This document shows positions 16,761-25,522 of a DNA stretch of 64,000 nucleotides, in pieces. The stretch lies in the NCBI GenBank assembly GCA_018228685.1, contig CP073691.1, positions 1,178,001 through 1,242,000 of the forward strand, in the 5' to 3' direction. Numbering within the stretch: the stretch's first letter is position 1; every line of letters starts with the position of its first letter. The stretch comes from Clostridiaceae bacterium Marseille-Q4149. Its GTDB lineage: Bacteria; Bacillota; Clostridia; Oscillospirales; Oscillospiraceae. The translations under genes were made by a program, and so were the position numbers. The notes below the pieces were generated by a model that searched no databases, was not told the origin of the DNA, and worked only from the letters and a program-made list of their open reading frames with translations.

Positions 16761-16789
16761 ATTATAGCGTTTCCGTCCCCGGTTGTCAA
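16761..16789 (-). promoter_or_regulatory. Consensus promoter of the tyrS T-box
   Basis: Perfect TTGACA (16784-16789) and TATAAT (16761-16766) with a 17-bp spacer on the minus strand; it lies right beside the end of recN. Confidence 0.85.
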
Positions 16790-16793
16790 CGGG

Positions 16794-18467
16794 TCAGGCC
16801 AAGGTTTTCTTGAATTTTTCCGCCTGGTCCAGCAGCTCCCCGGCCCCCTCCAGCATGGTGGCGGAGATGGAGGCCCCGCCGGTGAGACGGGCCAGCTCCT
16901 GCTGGCGCCGGGCACGGTCCAGCTGCACCACCCGGGTGAAGGTACGTCCCCCCTGCTCCCCCTTTTCCACGGAGAAGTGGGTGTCGGCCATGGCGGCCAG
17001 CTGAGGCAGATGGGTCACGCACAGAACCTGCTTGGTGCGGCTGATGCGGGCCATTTTCTCGGCCACCTTCTGGGCGGCCCGGCCGGACACGCCGGTGTCC
17101 ACCTCGTCGAACACCATTGTGCCCACCTGATCCTGCTCCGACAGGACGTTCTTCATGGCCAGCATGATGCGGGCCAGCTCGCCGCCGGAGGCGATCTTGT
17201 GGATGGGGCGCAGCTCCTCGCCCACGTTGGCGGACATCAGGAACCGCACCTGGTCCATGCCGTTTTCCGCCAGGGCCTGCTCCGTAAAGCGGATGGCAAA
17301 CCGAATTCTGCCCATGTCTAGCTGTCGCAGCTCTGTGAGGATCTGCTCCTCCAGCCGCTGGGCCGCCTGATGCCGGGCCTGGGACAGGCTCTCCGCCGCC
17401 TGACGGGCGGCCTTTTCCGCCTTCTTCAGCTGCTTTTCCAGATGCAGCAGGGTGTCCCCCGCGTCCTGTATGTCGTCCAGCTCCCGGCGGCAGCGGGCCT
17501 GGTACTCCAGCATCTCCTCCACCGTGGGGCCGTACTTCTTTTTCAGGCGGTACAGCTGATCCAGCCGTCCCTCCACCCGGTCCAGCTCCTTGGGAGAGAA
17601 GTCGAAATCCTCCCGCTTGTCCCGGATGGTGTCCGCCAGGTCGTAAATCTCGCTGTAGGCGGCCTCCAGCCGGTCATACAGCTCCCCCAGCTCCGGGTCC
17701 AGCCCCCGTACCGATGCCAGGGATTCCTGGGCCTGACGCACCAGATTGGCCGCGCCATCACTGCCATCGTCGCCGTTGAGGCAGAAATCCGCCCCGGACA
17801 CGGCGGAAATGAATTTTTCCGCATTGTGCAGCAGGGTCCGGTGGCTTTGCAGCTCCTCTTCCTCGCCGGGGCGCAGCTTGGCCCGCTCCAGCTCCTGGAG
17901 CTGATAGGTCAGGGTATCCACCCGGCGGGCCTTCTCCGCCTCGTTCATCTCCAGAGCCTGCATCTGGCGGCGCAAGACGGCCATGGCCTGGTATTTTTCG
18001 CGATACTCCGCCAACAGCTGCTCCGTCCGGCCGAAGCTGTCCAGATACAGCAGGTGCTGCTCCTCGTCCAGCAGTTGCTGGCCGTCGTGCTGGCCGTGGA
18101 TATTCAGCAGGCGGCTGCCCAGGGTGCGGAGCTGGGTAACGGTGACGGGGCGTCCGTTGACCCGGCAGACGTTCTTGCCGTCGCCGTGGATCTCCCGCTG
18201 CAAAAGCAGCTCCCCCTCCCAGGCAATGCCCAGGTCCTCCCCCAGCCGGGGCGGAATGTCCGTGAAGCACGCGCTGACAAAGGCCATATTGGCCCCGGTA
18301 CGGATCAGGTCCCGGGAGGTCCGCTGGCCCAGCACGGCGCTGATGGAGTCGATGACGATGGACTTACCGGCGCCGGTTTCGCCGGTCAGGGCGTTGAAGC
18401 CGGGCCGGAACTCGATGTCCGCGCACTCGATGATGGCGATATTCTCAATGTGGAGCAATTGCAGCAT
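16794..18467 (-). CDS. recN: DNA repair protein RecN
   Basis: 557 residues, an SMC-like ATPase that acts early in double-strand break repair. Walker A GETGAGKS is at 29-36, two coiled-coil arms occupy about 150-370, and the C-terminal half has the signature (SGGELARIMLA) and Walker B (MVFDEVDTGVSG). Last gene of the operon that starts with the OLE-like RNA: oapA, dxs, tlyA, nadK, argR, recN. The argR-recN link is widespread in Firmicutes. Confidence 0.96.
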   Translation of the reverse strand: MLQLLHIENIAIIECADIEFRPGFNALTGETGAGKSIVIDSISAVLGQRTSRDLIRTGANMAFVSACFTDIPPRLGEDLGIAWEGELLLQREIHGDGKNVCRVNGRPVTVTQLRTLGSRLLNIHGQHDGQQLLDEEQHLLYLDSFGRTEQLLAEYREKYQAMAVLRRQMQALEMNEAEKARRVDTLTYQLQELERAKLRPGEEEELQSHRTLLHNAEKFISAVSGADFCLNGDDGSDGAANLVRQAQESLASVRGLDPELGELYDRLEAAYSEIYDLADTIRDKREDFDFSPKELDRVEGRLDQLYRLKKKYGPTVEEMLEYQARCRRELDDIQDAGDTLLHLEKQLKKAEKAARQAAESLSQARHQAAQRLEEQILTELRQLDMGRIRFAIRFTEQALAENGMDQVRFLMSANVGEELRPIHKIASGGELARIMLAMKNVLSEQDQVGTMVFDEVDTGVSGRAAQKVAEKMARISRTKQVLCVTHLPQLAAMADTHFSVEKGEQGGRTFTRVVQLDRARRQQELARLTGGASISATMLEGAGELLDQAEKFKKTLA

Positions 18468-18503
18468 CTGCGTATCCCTCCGATGTCTGCGCCATGTCCC
18501 GCG

Positions 18504-18956
18504 TCAGCGCAGCATTTCCTTGATCTCTTCCGTGAAGTCCAGGGCGCTCTCCGTGTCCCGCATGATCAGCAGGGCCGTGTCGTCGCCGGCCAGAGACCCC
18601 ACCAGATACGGCACGTCCATGCCGTCCACGGCGGAGCCGGCGGCGTTGGCCAGGCCCGGAAGGGTCTTGATGACCACGATATTCTGGGCGTTGTCCACCG
18701 TCAGGACGCTCTCCCGGAAGATGGTGCGCAGCTTGTCGGCAAAGTTCAGCTTGGTGCGGTGGGCGGAAACGGCGTAGCGGTACCGGCCCTGCCCGGCGGG
18801 CTCCTTGATCAGGTGCAGTTCCTTGATGTCCCGGGAAATAGTGGCCTGGGTGCTCTTGATCCCCTTGGCCTGGAGCCGCTCCAGCAGCTGCTCCTGGGTC
18901 TCGATGATCTCCTCGCTGATGATCTGGAGGAGCTGGTTCTGGCGGTCGTTTTTCAT
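18504..18956 (-). CDS. argR: Arginine repressor
   Basis: 150 residues. The N-terminal winged helix (STQATISRDIKELHLIK) binds ARG boxes. The C-terminal domain has the GTIAGDDT-type arginine pocket, here GSLAGDDTALLIM, and forms the hexamer. It controls arginine synthesis and degradation in response to arginine. Its ATG overlaps the nadK stop by four bases. Confidence 0.95.
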   Translation of the reverse strand: MKNDRQNQLLQIISEEIIETQEQLLERLQAKGIKSTQATISRDIKELHLIKEPAGQGRYRYAVSAHRTKLNFADKLRTIFRESVLTVDNAQNIVVIKTLPGLANAAGSAVDGMDVPYLVGSLAGDDTALLIMRDTESALDFTEEIKEMLR

Positions 18957-19840
18957 TTTTTAGAAGCCTCCGTTCCCATTTTTTTGTCCAGTATTTCGCA
19001 AAAGCTCTTTTTGGAGAGCCGCACCAGCCTGGTGGTATATTTTGAGGTGCTTACCCGCACCTGGTCTCCGTTTTTCAGGGAAAACGCCTTGCCGCCGTCC
19101 ACGGAAAGATAGACGAATTTCCGGTTGGCGTCCGCCGCCTCCACGGTGATTATATGCTCCGGCGAAAGCACATAGGAGGACGAGCGGGTGGAATGGGGGC
19201 AGATGGGCGTCAGCAGCAGGTTCTTTGCGGTGGGCTCCACGATAGGCCCTCCGGCGGCCATGGAATAGCCGGTGGAGCCGGTGGGGGTGGAGACGATGAT
19301 GCCGTCGCCGCCTACCTTGGTCAGGCGGCCCTCCTCCGTGAAGATATCCAGCCGCACCACCCGGGCGATGGAGCCCTTGGACACCACTGCGTCGTTCAGG
19401 GCGATGTTGTTATATACCTGCCGCCCCTCCCGCAGCACCGACACGTCCAGCATCATCCGGGATTCCACGGTGAAGCGGCCCTGGGCCAGGTCCCGCAGCC
19501 GGTCCAGCTCGTTGACCTCCAGCTCCGACATGAAGCCAAGGCTCCCCAGGTTCACCCCCAGCACCGGCACGCTGTGCAGCGCCACGGTACGGGCCAGGTG
19601 CAGGATGGTGCCATCGCCGCCGAAGGCGATCAGCAGGTCCGCCTGGCGGATCTCCTGCTGTAAGGGGCGCATGGACAGGCCCAGCTCCTCGCCGTACCCC
19701 TCCCGCTGGAAGGGCAGGCAAACGGAGGTCTGCATCCCCAGGCTTTCCAGCATATCCCGGGATTGTCTACACACTTTCAGTTCACTGTCCCGGTACGGAT
19801 TGGGACAAAGTATCACGCGTTTTGGTTTCATGCCGCTCAC
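18953..19840 (-). CDS. nadK: NAD kinase
   Basis: 295 residues. It phosphorylates NAD to NADP in the cytoplasm. The nucleotide motif FGGDGT is at about 73-78, and the conserved substrate stretch NDAVVSKGSIARVVRLDIF and the TPTGSTGYSMAAGGPI loop follow. Overlaps argR by four bases and lies one base from tlyA, so the operon is tightly packed. Either Met1 or Met4 may be the start. Confidence 0.95.
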   Translation of the reverse strand: MSGMKPKRVILCPNPYRDSELKVCRQSRDMLESLGMQTSVCLPFQREGYGEELGLSMRPLQQEIRQADLLIAFGGDGTILHLARTVALHSVPVLGVNLGSLGFMSELEVNELDRLRDLAQGRFTVESRMMLDVSVLREGRQVYNNIALNDAVVSKGSIARVVRLDIFTEEGRLTKVGGDGIIVSTPTGSTGYSMAAGGPIVEPTAKNLLLTPICPHSTRSSSYVLSPEHIITVEAADANRKFVYLSVDGGKAFSLKNGDQVRVSTSKYTTRLVRLSKKSFCEILDKKMGTEASKK

Positions 19841-19841
19841 C

Positions 19842-20645
19842 TCAGTCCTTCAATTGGCTGTGGGACGCCTCCACGATCTCCGGCAGAGAGAAGTCGCCGG
19901 GGGTTCCCTGCCCGTGACGAAGATAGCCCAGATATTCGATATTCCCCTCCGGTCCCCGGATGGGGGAATAAGTGATTCCAAGCACTGTAAAGTGATTTTC
20001 CTTCGCATGGTGCAGGAACGTCTCCAGCACCTCCAGGTGCACGGCCGGGTCCCGGACCACGCCCTTTTTGCCCACCTTTTCCCGGCCCGCCTCAAACTGA
20101 GGCTTCACCAGGCAGACGGCCTCCCCCTCCGGGGACAGCAGCCCGTCCAGGGCCGGAAGGATCAGGCCCAGCGAGATAAAGGACACGTCCACGGAGGCAA
20201 AGTCCAGCTCCTGGGGGATCTGCTCATGGGTGAGGTACCGGGCGTTGGTGCGCTCCATGCACACCACCCGGGGGTCCCCCCGGAGCTTCCAGTCCAGCTG
20301 GCCATAGCCCACGTCTACGGCATAGACCTTCTGGGCGCCGTTTTGCAGCATACAGTCGGTGAAGCCCCCGGTGGAGGCCCCGATATCGGCGCAGACCTTG
20401 CCGGTAAGGGTCAGCGGAAAGGTCTTCATGGCCTTTTCCAGCTTCAGGCCGCCCCGGCTGACGTAGGGCAGGGCGTGTCCCCGCACCTCGATCTGCGCGG
20501 TGTTGGGCACCGCCGTGCCGGGCTTGTCCACCCGCTGACCGTCCACAAACACGCTGCCGGTCATGATGACGGCCTGGGCCTTCTGGCGGCTTTCCATATG
20601 CCCCTGCTCCACCAGCAGCACGTCCAGTCTTGTTTTATTGCTCAT
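19842..20645 (-). CDS. tlyA: TlyA-family rRNA methyltransferase / hemolysin-like
   Basis: 267 residues from the ATG at 20645, chosen because GGAGGAG sits seven bases upstream; it overlaps the end of dxs by 11 bases. An N-terminal S4 RNA-binding domain (RLDVLLVEQGHMESRQKAQ) is followed by an FtsJ-like methyltransferase with the SAM motif ADIGASTGGFTDCML. The family methylates 16S/23S rRNA 2'-O positions in mycobacteria; in Firmicutes (YqxC) the target is unproven. Confidence 0.92.
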   Translation of the reverse strand: MSNKTRLDVLLVEQGHMESRQKAQAVIMTGSVFVDGQRVDKPGTAVPNTAQIEVRGHALPYVSRGGLKLEKAMKTFPLTLTGKVCADIGASTGGFTDCMLQNGAQKVYAVDVGYGQLDWKLRGDPRVVCMERTNARYLTHEQIPQELDFASVDVSFISLGLILPALDGLLSPEGEAVCLVKPQFEAGREKVGKKGVVRDPAVHLEVLETFLHHAKENHFTVLGITYSPIRGPEGNIEYLGYLRHGQGTPGDFSLPEIVEASHSQLKD

Positions 20646-22491
20646 GCAGCATCTCCTCCACACTGTCCGCAACACTCCGGGCGTCCAGACCGAAGGCTTT
20701 GTATAACTGGTCCACCGTACCCTGGGGGGCAAACCGGCCGCCCAGATTTTTCAGCGTCAGACAGCGGGGCTCCATCCGCTCCTGGGCCAGAATGGCGGCG
20801 ATCCGCTGGCCCACGCAGCCGGTGGCCATGCAGTCCTCCAGCACCAGCAGGCGCTCTGTGCCGGAGAGGGCCTCCTTCACCGCGCCGCTGTCCAGAGGAC
20901 AGATCTGGTTCAGCTTCAGCACCCGGACCCGGATCCCCTTCTGGGCCAGAAGGTCCGCCGCGTCCAGGGCCTGGTTCACCAGAATGCCGTAGGTCAGGAT
21001 CGCGGCGTCCTCGCCCTCCCGCAGGCAGGCAAAGGCTCCGTCGCCGCCGTCCTCCCGGTAGCGGCCCTGGCCGCCCCGAGGATACCGCACCGCCACGGGG
21101 CCGTCGATCTCCTCCACCGCCCGGTGCAGCATCCGCCGCAGCTCAGCAAAGCTGGCGGGACACAGCACCGTCATCCCCGGCACCTGGGACAGGTACATGG
21201 GGTCGAAGCAGCCGTGATGGGTCTCGCCGTCGGCTCCCACCAGCCCCGCCCGGTCCACCCCCAGCACCACATGGAGATGATTCAGCGCCACATCGTGCAG
21301 CAGCATGTCATAACCCCGCTGCAAGAAGCTGGAATACACTGCAAACACCGGCACCATGCCCTGCTGGGCCATACCGGCGCACATGGCCACCCCGTGGCCC
21401 TCGGCAATGCCCACATCGAAAAAGCGCTTGGGCAGGGCGTGGGCAAACTCCGTCAGCCCCGTGCCGTCCACCATGGCGGCGGTAACGGCGCAGATCCGGT
21501 CGTCCTTTTGGGCCAGGTCCAGCAGCTCATGGCCGAACACGGTGGAAAAGCTCTCCCCCGACGATTTCAGGGGCTTTCCGGTCTCCACATCGAAGGGGCC
21601 CACGCCGTGGTACTTCCCCGGCTCCTGCTGGGCGTAGGGGTATCCCTTTCCCTTGACGGTGTGCACGTGCAGCAACACAGGCCGGCGCATATCCCGGGCC
21701 AGCACCAGCATCTGGGTCAGGGTCTCCACATCGTGGCCGTCCACGGGACCCATATAGGTAAAGCCCATGTTTTCAAACACCGTGCTGCCGGGCAGCAGGG
21801 ATTTTTTCAGGGCCGTTTTCACATCGTGGCTCATGGCGTACACCCGCTTGCCGGTCTGGCTGCCGGTGAGCATCTGGCGATAGCGCCGCTTGAACTCGTA
21901 ATACTCCGGCGTGCTGCGCAGCCGGGACAGGTGCCGGGACAGGCCGCCCACGTTGGGGTCGATGGACATGCCGTTGTCATTGAGGATCACGATCAGCGGC
22001 TCGCCGCTGGCTCCGGCGTCGTTGAGCCCCTCGAAGCTCAGACCGCCGCCCATGGCGCCGTCGCCGATCAGGGCCAGGACGCTGTAATCCTTTCCCTGGA
22101 GCGTACGGGCCCGGGCCATACCCAGGGCCACCGACACGGAGTTGGAGGCGTGTCCAGCAATGAACGCATCGTGGACGCTCTCCCAGGGCTTGGGAAAGCC
22201 GGACAGGCCCCCGAACTGCCGCAGGGTATCGAACAGCTCCCGCCGCCCGGTCAGGGCCTTGTGGACATAGCACTGGTGGCCCACGTCGAACACCAGCCGG
22301 TCCACGGCAGTGTCAAACACCCGGTGGATGGCCACGGTAAGCTCCACCACCCCCAGATTGGAGGCCAGGTGTCCGCCGGTCCGGGATACCTCCCGCACCA
22401 GGAAATCCCGCAGCTCCGCACAGAGCTGCCGGGCCTGATTTTCATTGAGCCCCTTCACATCGGCGGGGCTGTCCATATGGTCTAAAATCAA
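20635..22491 (-). CDS. dxs: 1-deoxy-D-xylulose-5-phosphate synthase
   Basis: 618 residues, full length. It is the thiamine-diphosphate enzyme that condenses pyruvate and glyceraldehyde-3-phosphate, first step of the MEP isoprenoid pathway. The TPP motif GDGAMGGGLSFEGLNDAG and the transketolase pyrimidine and C-terminal domains are intact (GVDRAGLVGADGETHHG, LEDCMATGCVG). It follows oapA after 15 bases. Genes for later MEP steps are not in this window. Confidence 0.97.
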   Translation of the reverse strand: MILDHMDSPADVKGLNENQARQLCAELRDFLVREVSRTGGHLASNLGVVELTVAIHRVFDTAVDRLVFDVGHQCYVHKALTGRRELFDTLRQFGGLSGFPKPWESVHDAFIAGHASNSVSVALGMARARTLQGKDYSVLALIGDGAMGGGLSFEGLNDAGASGEPLIVILNDNGMSIDPNVGGLSRHLSRLRSTPEYYEFKRRYRQMLTGSQTGKRVYAMSHDVKTALKKSLLPGSTVFENMGFTYMGPVDGHDVETLTQMLVLARDMRRPVLLHVHTVKGKGYPYAQQEPGKYHGVGPFDVETGKPLKSSGESFSTVFGHELLDLAQKDDRICAVTAAMVDGTGLTEFAHALPKRFFDVGIAEGHGVAMCAGMAQQGMVPVFAVYSSFLQRGYDMLLHDVALNHLHVVLGVDRAGLVGADGETHHGCFDPMYLSQVPGMTVLCPASFAELRRMLHRAVEEIDGPVAVRYPRGGQGRYREDGGDGAFACLREGEDAAILTYGILVNQALDAADLLAQKGIRVRVLKLNQICPLDSGAVKEALSGTERLLVLEDCMATGCVGQRIAAILAQERMEPRCLTLKNLGGRFAPQGTVDQLYKAFGLDARSVADSVEEMLHEQ

Positions 22492-22506
22492 CGATATCGC
22501 TCCATT

Positions 22507-23073
22507 TCAGCGTGAGAGATGCAGGGCGTGCATGATCCGGGCCACCCGGTATACCACACTGGTGCACTGGTTGATGGCCACGGTCTTTCCCAAGGCCTTG
22601 CCGCCGATGGTAATGCCGGAGATCAGCGCCGTGGCCCCGATGGAGATCAGCACCGAGGTGGTGCTCAGGTCCCTTTGCAGGTGGGTGACGATCACCGCCG
22701 CGGTGGAACCGCTGACGATGCCGCAGATGTCACCCACCACGTCGTTGCACACGGAGGACACCTGGTTGGCATTTTGCAGCAGGCGGATGGCCGCCTTGGC
22801 GCCCTTTTCCTTGTGGGCGGCCATGGAGTGGAAGGGCTTGGGGTCCGCCGCCGTAACGGCCACGCCGATCATGTCGAACACGATGCCCAGGCCGATGAAC
22901 ACGGCCAGCACCAGCGCCGCCACAACGTATCCCGTGCCCTCCAGGGCGGTGGTGGAGAAAAAACTCAGCAACGCCGACAGCACCACCGCCAGCACAAACA
23001 CCCGCAGGGCCCAGCCCCGGCCGCTTTTCTTTTTCCCGCCGTTTTTGTCTTTGCTCCTGTCGCGTTCGCTCAA
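22507..23073 (-). CDS. oapA: OLE RNA-associated membrane protein OapA
   Basis: 188 residues from a TTG at 23073 that follows GAGGG at suitable spacing; a longer TTG-started frame to 23118 lacks an RBS and would run into the RNA. A basic N-terminus (SERDRSKDKNGGKKKSGRG) is followed by membrane helices at about 25-48, 50-75, 130-150 and 153-172. The layout is DUF21/CNNM-like without CBS domains. Established knowledge: OapA lies beside dxs and downstream of OLE RNA and anchors that RNA to the membrane. The call combines topology, the dxs-tlyA-argR-recN neighbourhood and the large RNA directly upstream. Confidence 0.75.
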   Translation of the reverse strand: MSERDRSKDKNGGKKKSGRGWALRVFVLAVVLSALLSFFSTTALEGTGYVVAALVLAVFIGLGIVFDMIGVAVTAADPKPFHSMAAHKEKGAKAAIRLLQNANQVSSVCNDVVGDICGIVSGSTAAVIVTHLQRDLSTTSVLISIGATALISGITIGGKALGKTVAINQCTSVVYRVARIMHALHLSR

Positions 23074-23104
23074 GAGTAGATCCCTCGCTTTATTGTTATA
23101 GTAC

Positions 23105-23754
23105 ACTGAACAGGGCAACGCCGAAGGTTAATCTTACGGCTTAGGTGCGGGTTGGATTTCCCCGCAGCGCGCCTTCCGTCGCCGGTCAGGCGGTTTCCCG
23201 TTAGGCGCTGCGCCATGGTGTTGCCGGCCATGGGACCCGATTGCCACTTAGTCCGCACTGCAATCCCTCCGGCGTCCCGTGAGGACAGCCTAGGTGATTT
23301 CCACAGCGGTCAGACCGTCTCTTAGCCTCTTTTGCAGCCAGGGTTTCAAGGGAATCAACACAGCCTCCCTGGCCGGGGAGACCGGTGCTTCCACTTCCCT
23401 ATCCACCCTGCCCACGCAAGGCAGGCTACTCTGCACACAGCGTTACGGCGGTAAAGCCGGGTAGCACCGCATTGCAGGTTCATCATCTGCCTCGTACACA
23501 GGTCGCTTGACCACAGGGGGAGTACGCCTGTGCACAACAGCAGGTCTCCACGGTAGCAGGGTCGGGTCCTCCATGCCATTGGAGGGCGCCCTACCATCGC
23601 AGACGCGGGGGCTCCCGCGTCTCCCCCCAGCACCCACCCCAAACTGGGCGTAAGCAGCAGGCACCAGGGACTTCACAGTTGTGCCCTTTAAAGGATTTTT
23701 AGGCCCTTCTTACAAGACGGCAGATCCGACTAGGATACTGCGCCGCTGTTCAGT
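23105..23754 (-). ncRNA. ole: OLE (ornate large extremophilic) RNA candidate
   Basis: About 650 bases without a credible ORF. The ends close into a perfect 9-bp helix: ACTGAACAG at the 5' end (23754-23746) with CTGTTCAGT at the 3' end (23113-23105). Inside are further stable hairpins, for example AGACGCGGG/CCCGCGTCT (23601-23622) and CCTCCA/TGGAGG (23568-23585). A promoter lies just upstream, and oapA begins 32 bases downstream. Length (about 610 nt is typical) and position before oapA-dxs match OLE RNA of Firmicutes. I did not recognise the primary consensus, so the assignment rests on structure and context. Confidence 0.8.
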
Positions 23755-23762
23755 AATTAAGT

Positions 23763-23791
23763 ATATTAGCACACTTTTTCCAAATATTCAA
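23763..23791 (-). promoter_or_regulatory. Promoter of the OLE RNA operon
   Basis: TTGAAT (23786-23791), 17-bp spacer, TAATAT (23763-23768) on the minus strand. Transcription would begin near 23755, at the base of the closing helix. Confidence 0.65.
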
Positions 23792-23823
23792 GCATTTTAT
23801 GCAATATATTCCGTATAAAATGC

Positions 23824-23853
23824 GGCAGGGACCGCCGCAAAACGGTCCCTGCC
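23824..23853 (-). terminator. Terminator of spoIVA
   Basis: GGCAGGGACCG and CGGTCCCTGCC arms (11 bp) followed on the minus strand by GCATTTTAT. It isolates spoIVA from the RNA operon. Confidence 0.7.
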
Positions 23854-23861
23854 GGGAAAAA

Positions 23862-25343
23862 TCACAGAATGATGCAGATCAGGCCGCCGCTGCCGTCGTT
23901 GATGATGCGCTCCAGAGCCTCCCGCAGCTTCTTCTGGGAGTCCAGCGGCATCCGCCGGAGCTTTGCCTGCAGGTCGTCTCCCACGATCTCGTGGAAGCTG
24001 CGGCCAAAGATGTTGGACTGCCAGAGCTTGCCGGTGTCTCCCTCGAACTCCTGGAGCAGATAGTTCACCATGTCCTCGGACTGCTTTTCATTGCCCACAA
24101 TGGGCGAAACCGTGGTGGCGATGTCCGCCCGGATCATGTGAACGGAGGGGGCACTGGCCTTCATGCGCACGCTGTATCGCCCGCCCTGGCGGACGATCTC
24201 CGGGTCCTCCAGGTTCAGCTCCTCCACGCTGGGCATCACAATGCCGTAGCCCGTGTCCAGCGCCGCCTGCATGGCGGGAGCCAGGCGGTCATACTCCTTC
24301 CGGATGGCGGCCAGGCTGGTCAGAAGCTGCATCAGGTCGCCGTCGTCCGTCACGGACAGGCCCGACTGGCGGCTCAGGGTGTCGTAAAACAGGCTCCGGG
24401 GCAGGTCCAGGTCCGCCTCGGCAATGCCGATCCCCAGGTTCAGGCTGCGGATGGAGGCGGCGGAGATATCCCCCTCCCCCTGCAGGGCGGACAGGCAGTC
24501 CCGCAGCTGCCGCACATGGGCCAGGTCCGCCGCCTCCCGGCGCACCGCCTGGTATACGCCGGTTTTGATGGGGTGGTCCGGCGGCAGAGCCTCCACCCAG
24601 GCCGGCAGGAACAGGTCCAGCTCCCGCAGGGGGAATTCATACAGCAGCCCCTGCAGCAGCTCCGTGATCTCCTGCTCCCCCAGCTCCAGGCAGTTCACCG
24701 GCAGGCAGCGGACGTCATACCGCCGCTCGATGTCCGCCGCCATGGACTGGGCCCGGGAGCCCTGGGGCTGGGCGGAGTTCAGCAGCACCACAAAGGGCTT
24801 GCCAAGTTCCTGCAGCTCCCGGATCACCCGCTCCTCGGCCTCCAGATAGTCCTCCCGGGGGATCTCCGTGACGCTGCCGTCGGTGGTGACCACGATGCCC
24901 ACGGTGGAGTGGTCGCAGATGACCTTCCGGGTGCCCAGCTCCGCCGCCTCGGTCATGGGGATCTCGTGGTCGTACCAGGGGGTCATCACCATCCGGGGAG
25001 ACAGGTCCTCATACTGGCCCACAGCGCCGGGCACCATATACCCCACGCAGTCGATGAGCCGCACGGAGAACGTGACCCCCTCCTCCATGCGAACCTCCAC
25101 CGCCTCCTCCGGCACGAACTTGGGTTCGGCGGTCATGATGGTGCGGCCGGAGCCGCTCTGGGGCAGCTCATCCCGGGCCCGGTCCCGGCGGTAGCCGTCC
25201 TGGATATTGGGCAGCACCTGGGTCTCCATAAAGCGCTTGATGAAGGTGGATTTTCCGGTGCGCACCGGCCCCACCACGCCGATGTAAATGCTGCTGCCGG
25301 TGCGGGCCGCCATATCCTGATAAATGGATGCGGACTGATTCAT
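23862..25343 (-). CDS. spoIVA: Stage IV sporulation protein A, coat morphogenetic ATPase
   Basis: 493 residues from the ATG at 25343, which has AGGAGG upstream and gives the family length (492 in Bacillus). N-terminal P-loop IGVVGPVRTGKSTFIKRF; the middle and C-terminal domains are intact, ending in the hydrophobic LICIIL typical of SpoIVA. The protein polymerises with ATP on the outer forespore surface and forms the base of the spore coat. Expression in the mother cell under SigE is expected; I did not identify the promoter. Confidence 0.96.
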   Translation of the reverse strand: MNQSASIYQDMAARTGSSIYIGVVGPVRTGKSTFIKRFMETQVLPNIQDGYRRDRARDELPQSGSGRTIMTAEPKFVPEEAVEVRMEEGVTFSVRLIDCVGYMVPGAVGQYEDLSPRMVMTPWYDHEIPMTEAAELGTRKVICDHSTVGIVVTTDGSVTEIPREDYLEAEERVIRELQELGKPFVVLLNSAQPQGSRAQSMAADIERRYDVRCLPVNCLELGEQEITELLQGLLYEFPLRELDLFLPAWVEALPPDHPIKTGVYQAVRREAADLAHVRQLRDCLSALQGEGDISAASIRSLNLGIGIAEADLDLPRSLFYDTLSRQSGLSVTDDGDLMQLLTSLAAIRKEYDRLAPAMQAALDTGYGIVMPSVEELNLEDPEIVRQGGRYSVRMKASAPSVHMIRADIATTVSPIVGNEKQSEDMVNYLLQEFEGDTGKLWQSNIFGRSFHEIVGDDLQAKLRRMPLDSQKKLREALERIINDGSGGLICIIL

Positions 25344-25443
25344 GGTCCATTCCTCCTGCTCCATAACATCTTGTCTGGTGCTACTCTATGCGTCCCCGGG
25401 CCGGGATAGTCGGAAAATTTTTACAGAAAAAGCCGACAACATG

Positions 25444-25478
25444 TTGATTAATAGGCAATACCTGTGTTAAAATACAGG
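25444..25478 (+). promoter_or_regulatory. Promoter and operator of the TetR gene
   Basis: TTGATT (25444-25449), 18-bp spacer, TAAAAT (25468-25473). The inverted repeat CCTGT-N8-ACAGG (25461-25478) overlaps the -10 box and is followed by another ACAGG half-site, which suits autorepression by the TetR protein. Confidence 0.5.
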
Positions 25479-25522
25479 ACAAACAGGTTCGTTAAAAAAC
25501 CAACAAAAAGGGGGATGCCCAT

